Program-made: the position numbers and the translations under genes
Assembly (NCBI GenBank): GCA_023480605.1
Contig: JAMCWS010000224.1
Coordinates: forward strand, 1 to 5,688
Reading direction: 5' to 3'
DNA: 5,688 nucleotides
Source of the DNA: a bacterium
GTDB taxonomy: Bacteria; Sumerlaeota; Sumerlaeia; MVZB01
In this document: positions 1 through 5,688 of the stretch, in pieces
How positions within the stretch are numbered: position 1 is the stretch's first letter
Layout: each line of letters begins with the position of its first letter
Notes under the pieces: generated by a model
The model's database searches: none
The model's input: the letters and a program-made list of their open reading frames with translations, nothing else
Told to the model about the DNA's origin: nothing

Positions 1-159
1 AGAAGGGGATCGCCAAGATCAACATCGGCACCGAGATCCGCCAGGCCTACGAACAGGCCAAGGCCGCCACGGGGAAAATCGCCGACGGCCAGCAGGCCGT
101 CTACGACCGCACCTGCTGGTTGCTCAAGGACTACTACCAACTCTCGGGCATCCGGGCGA
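1..159 (+). pseudogene. Inverted C-terminal fragment of the class II aldolase
   Basis: Read on the + strand from base 3, this stretch gives KGIAKINIGTEIRQAYEQAK followed by a mostly charged helical segment and ends near WLLKDYYQLSGIRA at about base 159. KINIGTEIR matches the class II aldolase C-terminal phosphate-binding segment (usually written K-[VI]-N-I-[AG]-T-E), and the roughly 42 residues after GT look like the family's usual C-terminal helices. No start codon or N-terminal domain precedes it in the window. The frame then runs into antisense sequence and stops at 282-284 with no sensible protein. Joined after the GT of the - strand aldolase it would restore an enzyme of about 297-300 residues, normal for the family. 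I read it as the displaced end of that gene, not a second gene. A convergent paralogue entering from the left is the less likely alternative. Confidence 0.75.
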
Positions 160-192
160 CGGTGCCGATGTTGATCTTGGCGATCCCCTTCT
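1..192. repeat. Perfect 33-bp inverted repeat around a 126-bp centre
   Basis: Bases 1-33 are the exact reverse complement of 160-192, and identity stops abruptly on the inner side (base 34 against 159). The left arm reaches the first base of the window, so the repeat may continue beyond it. Both arms encode the same aldolase peptide, KGIAKINIGT, one on each strand, and the centre (34-159) encodes the normal continuation of that peptide on the + strand. The arrangement is what a fold-back of one gene copy produces. It could be an assembly or amplification chimera at a contig end, or a real invertible segment. The repeat itself is certain; its cause is not. Confidence 0.95.
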
Positions 193-925
193 TGAACGCC
201 GCCAGCACGTATTCCTGGCGGATGCCCGAGCCGCCGTGGAGGACCAGCGGCACGCCGGTGGCTTCGCGCAGGCGATCGAGCTGATCGAGGCTCAGGCGGG
301 CGGCGACTTTCTTCTTGTCCTTGAGGCCCGCCGAGATGGCCCCGTGGACGCTGCCGATGGCGACCGAGAGCCAGTCGCAGCCGCTCTCGCGCACGAAGCG
401 CTTCGCCTCGGCCGGGTCGGTGAAGCCCTTGCCCGAGGCGAAAAGCTCCTCGTAGGGGGGCAGGGGGCCGGCCTCGTGACCCATGACGGCCCCCAGTTCG
501 GCTTCGCACGGGATGCCGGCGGCGTGGGCCATCTCGGTCACCTTGCGGGTGGCTTCGATGTTGCCCTCCAACGGCAGGCGCGAGGCGTCGACCATCAACG
601 ATTCATAACCCAAATCGATCGCTTCCCTGAGAACCGCCAGGTAGTCGACCTGGAGGTTGTCCTCGTCGATGACGGGCACGTGGTCCATGTGGAGCCGGAC
701 GTGGCGCGGGTTGCGCCACTTGAGATACTCGTCGCGCACGGCGGCGGGGCTGCCCGACTCGAACTTGACCCATTCGAGCCGGGCGACCATGACCAGGCCG
801 AAGGAATCCTCGTCGACGACCGCGCGCACAACCGGTTCGACCATCGGGAGGTAGGGGATGTTGAAGGCCGGGATGGCCACCCCGGCCCGGAATGCGTTGA
901 CGACGATCTGCTGGGTGTTGAGCAA
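134..925 (-). CDS. Class II (zinc) ketose-phosphate aldolase, C-terminus replaced
   Basis: This is a fructose-bisphosphate/tagatose-bisphosphate aldolase family (class II, KbaY/GatY-like) enzyme, a cytoplasmic TIM barrel that cleaves a ketose phosphate to DHAP and an aldehyde. Counting from the TTG at 958, the protein shows AFNIPYLPMVEP (31-42), the metal site HMDH (90-93, with Asp92 as the expected catalytic acid/base and His93 as a zinc ligand), VDASRLPLEGNI (123-134), AIGSVHG (200-206, zinc His205), LHGGSGI (240-246, zinc His241) and KINIGT (261-266). I place the start at the TTG at 925 (MLNTQQIVVNAF, 263 residues): GGAAAGG (935-941) lies 9 nt upstream, and family members begin with a similar L-V/L-N-T segment. 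The upstream TTG at 958 has no ribosome binding site. After GT the frame reads only VARMPESW and stops at a TAG (134-136). The usual 40 or so C-terminal residues are instead on the + strand at 34-159, so as assembled the gene is truncated. It lies 182 bp downstream of the isomerase, same strand. The family is clear; the sugar substrate is unknown. Confidence 0.88.
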   Translation of the reverse strand: MLNTQQIVVNAFRAGVAIPAFNIPYLPMVEPVVRAVVDEDSFGLVMVARLEWVKFESGSPAAVRDEYLKWRNPRHVRLHMDHVPVIDEDNLQVDYLAVLREAIDLGYESLMVDASRLPLEGNIEATRKVTEMAHAAGIPCEAELGAVMGHEAGPLPPYEELFASGKGFTDPAEAKRFVRESGCDWLSVAIGSVHGAISAGLKDKKKVAARLSLDQLDRLREATGVPLVLHGGSGIRQEYVLAAFKKGIAKINIGTVARMPESW

Positions 926-934
926 GGATGACAA

Positions 935-941
935 CCTTTCC
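935..941 (-). promoter_or_regulatory. Ribosome binding site for the aldolase
   Basis: On the - strand GGAAAGG stands 9 nt before the TTG at 925. It decides the start choice, because neither the TTG at 958 nor the one at 934 has comparable complementarity to 16S rRNA at a usable distance. No ATG or GTG codon occurs in frame nearby. Confidence 0.55.
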
Positions 942-965
942 GCGAGAAGAGTGGACAAGTGGATA

Positions 966-1037
966 CTCTGCGGTCTTTTTATCTCTGCGACCTCTGCGGT
1001 TAAACAAACGGTTTTTTTAACCGCAGAGGTCGCAGAG
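966..1037. repeat. CTCTGCG-type intergenic inverted repeat
   Basis: Bases 983-1004 and 1016-1037 form a perfect 22-bp inverted repeat with an 11-nt centre. Each arm contains CTCTGCGAC next to CTCTGCGGT or their complements. A further copy of CTCTGCGGT lies at 966-974, so the left side is also a degenerate direct repeat. The element fills much of the 182-bp gap between isomerase and aldolase and would form a stable cruciform or RNA hairpin. No run of T follows on either strand, so it does not look like a classic intrinsic terminator, though a hairpin here could stabilise or partly attenuate the downstream message. From memory, similar CTCTGCG repeats occur between genes in many environmental genomes; whether this genome has further copies cannot be seen here. 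Confidence 0.9.
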
Positions 1038-1107
1038 GAAAGGAGATCGCCGAGTCAAGATCATGTTTACCTCAAGATTTATTGCCAAAACTTTTGCTTT
1101 ACTTCAT

Positions 1108-2523
1108 CTACCCATTTTGCGGCACGGCCACGTCGTAGCCCAGGTAACGCTCGAAGGCCTCGCGCGCGGGGGCCAGGTGGCGGCCCGGCGTGATGCTGAC
1201 GTGATGGCGATGGCCCGTCCGCCCCATGTAAAGCAGCACGTCCTGAAGCCGGTCGATCTGGGCCACGCCGGCGCAGCCGAAGAAGTCCTGCGGGATCGGG
1301 TCGCTGGTGATCGCCCCCTCGCCCAGGAAGAACTTGAGGCGCCCGTCGAGGGTCATCATGCTGCCGAAGGTGAACGGAGTGGGCTTGATGCGGCCGACGT
1401 TGCAGCCCCAACTGCGCCCCTCGCCAATCGTCGTGCCCAGGATGGCGTGGTCGACGACGCAGCCGGGGCCGGTCATCAGGCTCGGCGGCACGGGGCCGCA
1501 GTGGAAGAGGATGCACTTGTCCTCGTCGCTGCCGTAGTTGTTGTTCCAGTCGAGCAGCGCCGCCGGCTCGCCCGAGGCCAGGCCCAAGGCGCGCAGCACG
1601 ACGGCGTTGCCCAGGTCGACCTCGCAGGCCGCGCCCACGCCGCGGTCGTTGAGCGCCCCGAGCAGCACGCAGGGCGAGACGCCCAATTCGAGCTGCAGTT
1701 CCGCCCAGCAGCGGATGGCCAGGGCGTCGAGCTGCATTTCCTCGATCAGGCGATCGAGCACCACGGCCAGCCGGGCCAGGTTTTCGAGAGCCGCCGCCGG
1801 CACATTCCGCCAGTCGGCGAAGCCCCGGAGCATCGAGACCTTGTCTTGGACGGCCTTGTCGCCGGCCGGCAGGGCGCGCACCTGGGCGATGACGCTCGAA
1901 AGGTCGACCGTCTCGACCGTGACGCCGTGTTTTTGGAGGGCGAGTTCGTCGATGCGCACGGTCTTGAAGGGGGTCGTGCGCGCGCCGATGGCGCCGACGG
2001 TGCATTCACGCATGCCGCCCACCACCCGGCAAACCCGGTCGAAATGATCGACGTTGGCGGCGAACTCGGGGCTTTCGGGATGGACGACGTGGGGCTTGAG
2101 CACCGGGAAAGGCAACCCGTACTGGCAGAAGACGTCCATGACGGAGAGCTTGCCGCAGAAGGAGTCGCGCCGCAGGGCGGGGGACATCTTGATCAGGTCG
2201 TCGGGGTATGCCTGGACGAGGATCGGCACGCCGGCCTCCTTGAGTGCCGAGACGGCGCCGGTTTCGTCGCCGAAATTGGGCAGGCTCAGAATGACGCCGC
2301 CGAACTTGCCGCGGTTCTGACGCAGGAAATGGGCGTAGACCTCGCCGTCGCGCGGCGACTCGATGGCGCCGTGGGGCGTGGCGGCCGCGTCGAGCATGAG
2401 CGTTTCGTGCCCCAAGGCCTTCAGAACGCGGGGGAGTTGCTCGCGGGCCTCGGCGATCAGCGAGGCGGGGAAGAAGCCCCGGTTGCCGAAAAACAGCGCG
2501 AATGTGATCTTCTGACTTGGCAT
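1108..2523 (-). CDS. L-fucose/L-arabinose isomerase family protein
   Basis: A 471-residue protein of the FucI/AraA sugar isomerase family, soluble enzymes that interconvert an aldose and a ketose with Mn2+. The start ATG at 2523 (MPSQKITFALFFGNRGFFP) has AGGAG about 7 nt upstream; the frame extends further upstream but that part is arginine-rich and unlike the family. The N-terminal Rossmann-like domain (about 1-170) includes FFGNRGFFPASL (11-22), GGVILSLPNFGDE (75-87) and RRDSFCGKLSV (118-128). The central part has CTVGAIGARTTPFKTVRIDE (174-193). The C-terminal part has WAELQLELGVSPC (273-285), LNDRGVGAACEVDLGNA (291-307), LLDWNNNYG (323-331), KCILFHCGPVP (336-346) and RTGHRHHVSITPG (435-447). 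Glu279, Asp303 (24 apart, the spacing of Glu337 and Asp361 in E. coli FucI) and a His at 440-441 are the likely metal ligands. It is shorter than E. coli FucI (591), close to the many FucI-like proteins of about 470. Whether the substrate is fucose, arabinose or another sugar is not decidable. It heads a likely operon with the aldolase. Confidence 0.9.
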   Translation of the reverse strand: MPSQKITFALFFGNRGFFPASLIAEAREQLPRVLKALGHETLMLDAAATPHGAIESPRDGEVYAHFLRQNRGKFGGVILSLPNFGDETGAVSALKEAGVPILVQAYPDDLIKMSPALRRDSFCGKLSVMDVFCQYGLPFPVLKPHVVHPESPEFAANVDHFDRVCRVVGGMRECTVGAIGARTTPFKTVRIDELALQKHGVTVETVDLSSVIAQVRALPAGDKAVQDKVSMLRGFADWRNVPAAALENLARLAVVLDRLIEEMQLDALAIRCWAELQLELGVSPCVLLGALNDRGVGAACEVDLGNAVVLRALGLASGEPAALLDWNNNYGSDEDKCILFHCGPVPPSLMTGPGCVVDHAILGTTIGEGRSWGCNVGRIKPTPFTFGSMMTLDGRLKFFLGEGAITSDPIPQDFFGCAGVAQIDRLQDVLLYMGRTGHRHHVSITPGRHLAPAREAFERYLGYDVAVPQNG

Positions 2524-2608
2524 GGTCGTCTCCTGGGAGTGATTTTGAAGGCGCCGGCGCGAAATGCGGCATGCCGCCCGGCGTCCGGATCTGTCGACGG
2601 TCAGGGAT

Positions 2609-2630
2609 CGCCTCGCCACGTGACGAGGCG
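2609..2630. promoter_or_regulatory. Candidate operator: 22-bp palindrome centred on CACGTG
   Basis: CGCCTCG (2609-2615) and CGAGGCG (2624-2630) flank CCACGTGA, whose core CACGTG (2617-2622) is itself symmetric. Only one pair of positions (2616/2623) breaks the symmetry of all 22 bases. It lies 86-107 bp upstream of the isomerase ATG and just downstream of its best candidate promoter, a position where a dimeric repressor would block transcription. There is no T tract after it on either strand, which argues against a terminator. No regulator gene is present in the window, so the protein that might bind is unknown. Confidence 0.5.
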
Positions 2631-2648
2631 GATTGGTATCAGCTTAGA

Positions 2649-2677
2649 GAGATACCTTTTTGACGGGGTTAAGTCAA
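2649..2677 (-). promoter_or_regulatory. Candidate promoter for the isomerase-aldolase unit
   Basis: On the - strand TTGACT (2672-2677, 5 of 6 matches to the -35 consensus) is followed after 17 nt by TATCTC (2649-2654), a weak -10 that keeps only the TAT. Transcription would start near 2642 and leave a leader of about 120 nt. The palindrome at 2609-2630 would fall some 10-35 nt downstream of the start. The spacing and position are good and the -10 is poor, as in promoters that need an activator. The region is also AT-richer than its surroundings. Confidence 0.35.
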
Positions 2678-2861
2678 TTCACAGTTGCGGGAAAACCTTG
2701 GTCCATCGGATTTACTGCCGCCAGGATGCGCAGACGCACTGAATAGCGCGTTCGCGTCGTTGGGGTTCAATACAAACCGCCGATTAGTGAAGGATTACGA
2801 GGAATAAGAGGCGTACCACATAACGGGATCGACGGCCCGTCCCGGATCGACCAAGGCTCCA

Positions 2862-2891
2862 TTGACAGCACGGCCGGCGTCAAACCATAAT
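2862..2891 (+). promoter_or_regulatory. Sigma70-type promoter for the membrane glycosyltransferase
   Basis: TTGACA (2862-2867) matches the -35 consensus perfectly and CATAAT (2886-2891) matches the -10 in 5 of 6 positions, with an 18-nt spacer. Transcription would begin near 2898, giving a leader of about 38 nt before the ATG at 2936. This also argues against the in-frame TTG at 2906 as start, since it would be only about 8 nt from the 5' end. A direct repeat of GGATCGAC (2826-2833 and 2844-2851, 18 bp apart) lies just upstream of the -35 and could be a regulator site. Confidence 0.55.
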
Positions 2892-2935
2892 CGGCGGCGC
2901 TGCGCTTGGGAGCGAACGCGCGAAACGGACCCGGC

Positions 2936-5368
2936 ATGACGACCCACGAACCATCCGAATCGACCCGCCGCCCGGCGGCCGCGTTCGCGCCCGCTCGATT
3001 GGCCGCCCATGCCGTGAGTTTCATACTTTTTGCCACGGGATTGCTCTTCCTCCTCTGGGATGTCCAAACCAATCCGCCCTTGTGGGGAATTTTCGGCCAT
3101 CTGCTTGAGCCCTGGCGCCTGGGCGGGGGCGCGATGGACTGGGCCGGACTGGTCTGGGGCGTGGGGGGCGTGGCCGTCTTCGCCCTCATTGGCTGGTTTT
3201 ACCTCGAAGGACTCGAACTCTACCTGCCGCGCGCCGCGCGGGCGGCGCTGGCGTATATTTTCGGCTTGGGGCTGGCCGGTTTCGTCCTCGAATGCCTGGC
3301 TATTCCCCACTGGCTCAGCCGCGCCTCGGTTGGCCTCGGGCTGGCCGGGCTTCCCATGCTGCTGGGGGCGCGGGCCTGGCTGGCGGCGCGCCGGGCGCCC
3401 GAAAGCGGCCTGGGCGGCGAGGCGGGGGCGGCCGAGAGCATGCTGCGCCGGGCCCTGGCCCGCCAGGCTTGGCGCCAGTCGCTCGAACGCCCGGCCGGCC
3501 CGGGGGGCCGGTTGTTCAAGTGGCTCGCGCTTCTGTTGCTCGGCGCCATCACGCTGGCCACGTTCTGGCACGCGCTCCTTTACCCCGAAGTCTATTGGGA
3601 TTCGCTCATCCTCTACCTCGGCTACGCGCGCATGACTTTCCTCGAAGGGGGGTTCCCGGTCAAGGTGACCGGCCAGGTGGGGATCGGGCTGGGCGCCAAC
3701 TACCCCCACCTTTACGCCGTCCTTGGGGCGGGTGTGGCCACCGCCGCCGGCGCCTGGAGCGAACTGCCCCAGCGGCTGATGGCGCCCCTGGCCGGCCTGG
3801 CCTCGACGGTGCTGGTCTATCACACCGCGCTGCGACTCGTGCGGCGGACCAACTTCGCGTTGGCCGTCGCCCTGCTTTACCGCTCGGTGCCGCTGGGCAT
3901 CATTTACGACATTTACGGCTCGGACTACGCGCTGGTCGTCCTGTTCAGCGCCGCGTTCCTTTACCTGGCCCTGTGCGCCATCGACACGGCCCTTTCGGGC
4001 TGGCTGGCCGCGCTGACGATGCTCGTGGCCCTGGCGATGCACCTCAACTACCTGATGGGACTTTTCTGGCTGCCGTGGGCGCTGACCTTCGTGGCCGCCC
4101 ATGCGGGCTGGCCGCGCGAGGGGGCGCGGTTGCGCGGCGTCGGATCTCCGCCGCCGGCGGCGTGGACGCGGCTCGAGCCGCGGCCGGGATTGGGAAAGGT
4201 TCTCGGCCGCCCTCGTTTCTGGCTGATGCTGGCCGCCTGCGTGGCGATCGGCTCGACCTGGTATATCCGCAACTGGATCGTCACCGGCAATCCGGTCTAT
4301 GCCTTTTTTTATAAAATCCTCGATGGCCGCTGCATCAACCCGGAAGTGATGGCCGCGGCGGAAAAGGAATGGATGGCCAACGGTTCGGGCATCGGCTCGC
4401 TCGACGCCTTTTTCTCCAGCCGGCTGCGCGCCGCCTGGGCCTATTTCGTCACCTGGAAAAACGCCTGGGAAACCGCGCCGCTCCTGCCGGGCTTCGCCGC
4501 GTGGGGATTGGTCCTCTGGGCGGCCGTCGCGCTGGCCGCGCTCGCGGGGCGGGGTGCGGCGGTCGCCGATCCGCTCGCGCGGCGCCGCCTGCGAGCGGGC
4601 CGCCGTTGGGGATTCGTCGTCGCCGTTCTCGGCGCGGCCCTGCTGGCCTTCCATTTCGTCCTGGCGCCGTTTTATCTCTACCAGATCATCGCCATTTTGC
4701 CCTGCGCGGCGCTGCTGGTCGCTTTCGACTGGCCGTGGTGGCAACCGCGGCCGTGGCGCTGGGCGCTGGGCGCGCTTGTCCTGGCCGTCGGCGTCTTCCC
4801 CGGCCTGGCCTTTGGCCTCATGGGCTTCAAAATCACCTCGGCCTTCGAACTGCCGGGCGGCAGGATCGAGACGCCCTGGAGCCTTTACATCCTGCGCCAC
4901 CCGCTGCCCGACACCCAGCGTTTCTATCGCTGGCGATTCGGCGCGGATCCCATCATGTGGGAATACGTCAACCGCGAGCTCAAGGGCCAGCGCCTGTTGA
5001 CCCACGAGAACCGCGACCTGGTTTTCGATCCGTCGATCACGCTCATCAACCTTGACGACTGGAACATGCAGCAGCTCTGGAAAATCAAGGACCCCACCGA
5101 GCGCGTCCGGTTATTGATCCAAAAATATTACATCAATTACTATTTGTTCGTGCCCAATGAACTGGCCACCCCGACCAACCAGCGCATGGGCGCGGCGGAC
5201 TGGCCTCGCCTGGGACTTGCCGAACTGATCTTTCAAGCGGGCGATAACAAGCTATACCGCCTGAAACCGCCGGCCGCCCCGATGCCGGCGCCGACGCCCA
5301 CCCCCGTTCCCGCCGACGCGGCCGCCCTGGCGCCGGCGCCCGTTTCGTCTCCCTCGGCGGGGCGTTGA
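2936..5368 (+). CDS. Polytopic membrane glycosyltransferase, GT-C fold (GT39/ArnT-like)
   Basis: An 810-residue integral membrane protein. The family transfers a sugar from a lipid-phosphate donor to a protein, lipid or glycan on the outer face of the cytoplasmic membrane. I count about 14-16 hydrophobic segments, the clearest near 24-41, 70-90, 103-121, 132-150, 196-213, 306-321, 331-350, 354-389 (two), 428-446, 520-538, 558-597 (two) and 608-630. After the fifth comes LYPEVYWDSLILYLGYAR (215-232); Asp222 is in the place of the acidic catalytic residue of the first periplasmic loop of GT-C enzymes. WYIRNWIVTGNPVY (442-455) is a typical motif of bacterial GT39-like proteins. Residues 650-775 form a soluble C-terminal domain, with HENRDLVFDPS (690-700) and QKYYINYYLFVPN (729-741) resembling the usual 'gi-x-Y-l-l-v' end. 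A Pro/Ala/Thr-rich tail follows (779-810). Basic, low-complexity loops lie at 150-195 and 391-425. The ATG at 2936 fits the promoter at 2862-2891; its ribosome binding site is weak (ACGGA, about 7 nt away). Donor and acceptor cannot be predicted. No other glycan gene is seen in the window. Confidence 0.82.
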   Translation: MTTHEPSESTRRPAAAFAPARLAAHAVSFILFATGLLFLLWDVQTNPPLWGIFGHLLEPWRLGGGAMDWAGLVWGVGGVAVFALIGWFYLEGLELYLPRAARAALAYIFGLGLAGFVLECLAIPHWLSRASVGLGLAGLPMLLGARAWLAARRAPESGLGGEAGAAESMLRRALARQAWRQSLERPAGPGGRLFKWLALLLLGAITLATFWHALLYPEVYWDSLILYLGYARMTFLEGGFPVKVTGQVGIGLGANYPHLYAVLGAGVATAAGAWSELPQRLMAPLAGLASTVLVYHTALRLVRRTNFALAVALLYRSVPLGIIYDIYGSDYALVVLFSAAFLYLALCAIDTALSGWLAALTMLVALAMHLNYLMGLFWLPWALTFVAAHAGWPREGARLRGVGSPPPAAWTRLEPRPGLGKVLGRPRFWLMLAACVAIGSTWYIRNWIVTGNPVYAFFYKILDGRCINPEVMAAAEKEWMANGSGIGSLDAFFSSRLRAAWAYFVTWKNAWETAPLLPGFAAWGLVLWAAVALAALAGRGAAVADPLARRRLRAGRRWGFVVAVLGAALLAFHFVLAPFYLYQIIAILPCAALLVAFDWPWWQPRPWRWALGALVLAVGVFPGLAFGLMGFKITSAFELPGGRIETPWSLYILRHPLPDTQRFYRWRFGADPIMWEYVNRELKGQRLLTHENRDLVFDPSITLINLDDWNMQQLWKIKDPTERVRLLIQKYYINYYLFVPNELATPTNQRMGAADWPRLGLAELIFQAGDNKLYRLKPPAAPMPAPTPTPVPADAAALAPAPVSSPSAGR

Positions 5369-5688
5369 CCTCATGTAAAAGCCTGCACGAGCGGTTCGCG
5401 CCGGACAGGCGCATCCCGCGAATACGCGGAAAGGTGACCGGGGGACAGATCGGAGACAAGGAGACCTGGTTCTTCCGGCGGGCAGGCGGCCATCGATATA
5501 GCGTGGGATTTGTATGGTCTCTGTCTCCGCGTCTCCATGAGTCCTCTTTTACTCCGTCGGGAACTCGCCATTGATGATTGGCTGCGAACAACGGTGAGAA
5601 GCGCCCGCGTCGCGCTTTGCAACATATTTTCCATGGGATGCAACCGGGATTTATGATACATCTACTGTTGGCCTTGGCGTAATCGCGT
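5369..5688. other. Gene-free 3' region
   Basis: No convincing coding region is seen in these 320 bases. The frames that are open are short, have no ribosome binding site or recognisable domain, and cross the repeat at 5451-5536. A small hairpin, CCGCG-AATA-CGCGG (5416-5429), lies about 50 bp after the stop codon of the glycosyltransferase but has no T tract. The last 100 bases are AT-richer and could hold signals for a gene outside the window, but nothing specific can be assigned. Confidence 0.6.
5451..5536. repeat. Imperfect GGAGAC/GTCTCC inverted repeat
   Basis: CGGAGACAAGGAGAC (5451-5465) is complementary, with a 2-nt gap, to GTCTCTGTCTCCG (5517-5529), and the right side continues with a further GTCTCC (5531-5536). 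The centre is about 51 bp. The purine-rich/pyrimidine-rich arms made of short tandem GGAGAC or TCTCCG units resemble low-complexity intergenic repeats common in environmental genomes, and in style the CTCTGCG element at 966-1037. No transposase or terminal target duplication is visible. Confidence 0.5.

Noticed and set aside
236..931. Long + strand open frame opposite the aldolase
   Set aside because: It is the antisense shadow of a well-supported class II aldolase with metal-binding motifs; its own translation is Gly/Ala/Asp/Arg-rich with no recognisable domain.
2635..2661. GGTATC/GATACC hairpin followed by five T on the + strand, as an intrinsic terminator
   Set aside because: The stem is only 6 bp and AT-containing, no + strand gene lies upstream of it, and the bases are better explained as the -10/spacer region of the isomerase promoter.
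1063..2742. Long + strand open frame (559 codons) opposite the isomerase
   Set aside because: The - strand frame carries clear FucI/AraA motifs along its whole length. The + frame only avoids stops because of high GC and shows a low-complexity composition rich in His, Asp and Arg.
4304..4318. Run of seven T followed by ATAAAA inside the glycosyltransferase gene, as a slippage or promoter site
   Set aside because: The run encodes Phe-Phe-Tyr-Lys within the conserved WYIRNW...NPVYAFFYK segment and the frame continues normally for another 350 residues, so nothing indicates frameshifting or internal initiation.
2795..5005. Very long - strand open frame (736 codons) opposite the glycosyltransferase
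   Set aside because: Its translation is a hydrophilic Arg/Gln/Pro/Gly-rich string typical of antisense to a hydrophobic GC-rich membrane gene; the + strand frame has ordered membrane segments, family motifs and a good promoter.
5365..5661. Short open frames after the glycosyltransferase on both strands (69 codons +, 96 codons -)
   Set aside because: No ribosome binding site, no recognisable motif, and both cross the GGAGAC/GTCTCC repeat. The + one would start on a TTG overlapping the previous stop, but nothing else supports it.
5638..5682. Tiny frame MQPGFMIHLLLALA near the right edge as a leader peptide
   Set aside because: Only 14 codons, no clear ribosome binding site, and the gene it might lead is outside the window.

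Overview
The window is GC-rich bacterial DNA. It looks like an environmental or metagenomic contig. The coding style (strong G/C at third codon positions, long spurious antisense frames), the short CTCTGCG-type intergenic repeats and the protein families present would fit a planctomycete/verrucomicrobial/Sumerlaeota-like or similar deep-branching heterotroph. That placement is an inference from general knowledge and nothing in the window fixes the taxon.

Layout. (1) Bases 1-192 carry a perfect 33-bp inverted repeat (1-33 and 160-192) around a 126-bp centre. The C-terminal coding part of a class II aldolase lies here on the + strand, although the rest of that gene lies on the - strand. The gene therefore folds back on itself near the left edge. 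(2) Bases 134-925 (-) hold the body of this class II, zinc-dependent ketose-phosphate aldolase, with its natural C-terminus replaced by a short unrelated tail. (3) Bases 926-1107 are a gap with a strong CTCTGCG-type inverted repeat. (4) Bases 1108-2523 (-) hold a complete L-fucose/L-arabinose isomerase family protein. (5) Bases 2524-2935 are a divergent intergenic region with a candidate promoter and palindromic operator for the isomerase, and a good sigma70-type promoter for the gene on the right. (6) Bases 2936-5368 (+) hold a large polytopic membrane protein of the GT-C (GT39/ArnT-like) glycosyltransferase type. (7) Bases 5369-5688 contain no convincing gene, only an imperfect inverted repeat and a small hairpin.

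How the parts fit. The isomerase and aldolase run in the same direction and probably form a sugar catabolic unit: an aldose is isomerised to a ketose, which after phosphorylation is cleaved by the aldolase. No kinase is seen in the window, and the sugar cannot be named from sequence. The membrane glycosyltransferase is transcribed away from them under its own promoter and need not be functionally related; such enzymes use a lipid-linked sugar donor for envelope glycan or protein glycosylation.

The observation most worth checking is the fold-back of the aldolase gene at the left edge. It is most easily an assembly or amplification chimera at a contig end, but its geometry would also suit a small invertible segment that swaps the enzyme's C-terminus. 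I found no convincing sign of a novel defence, mobile or RNA system.
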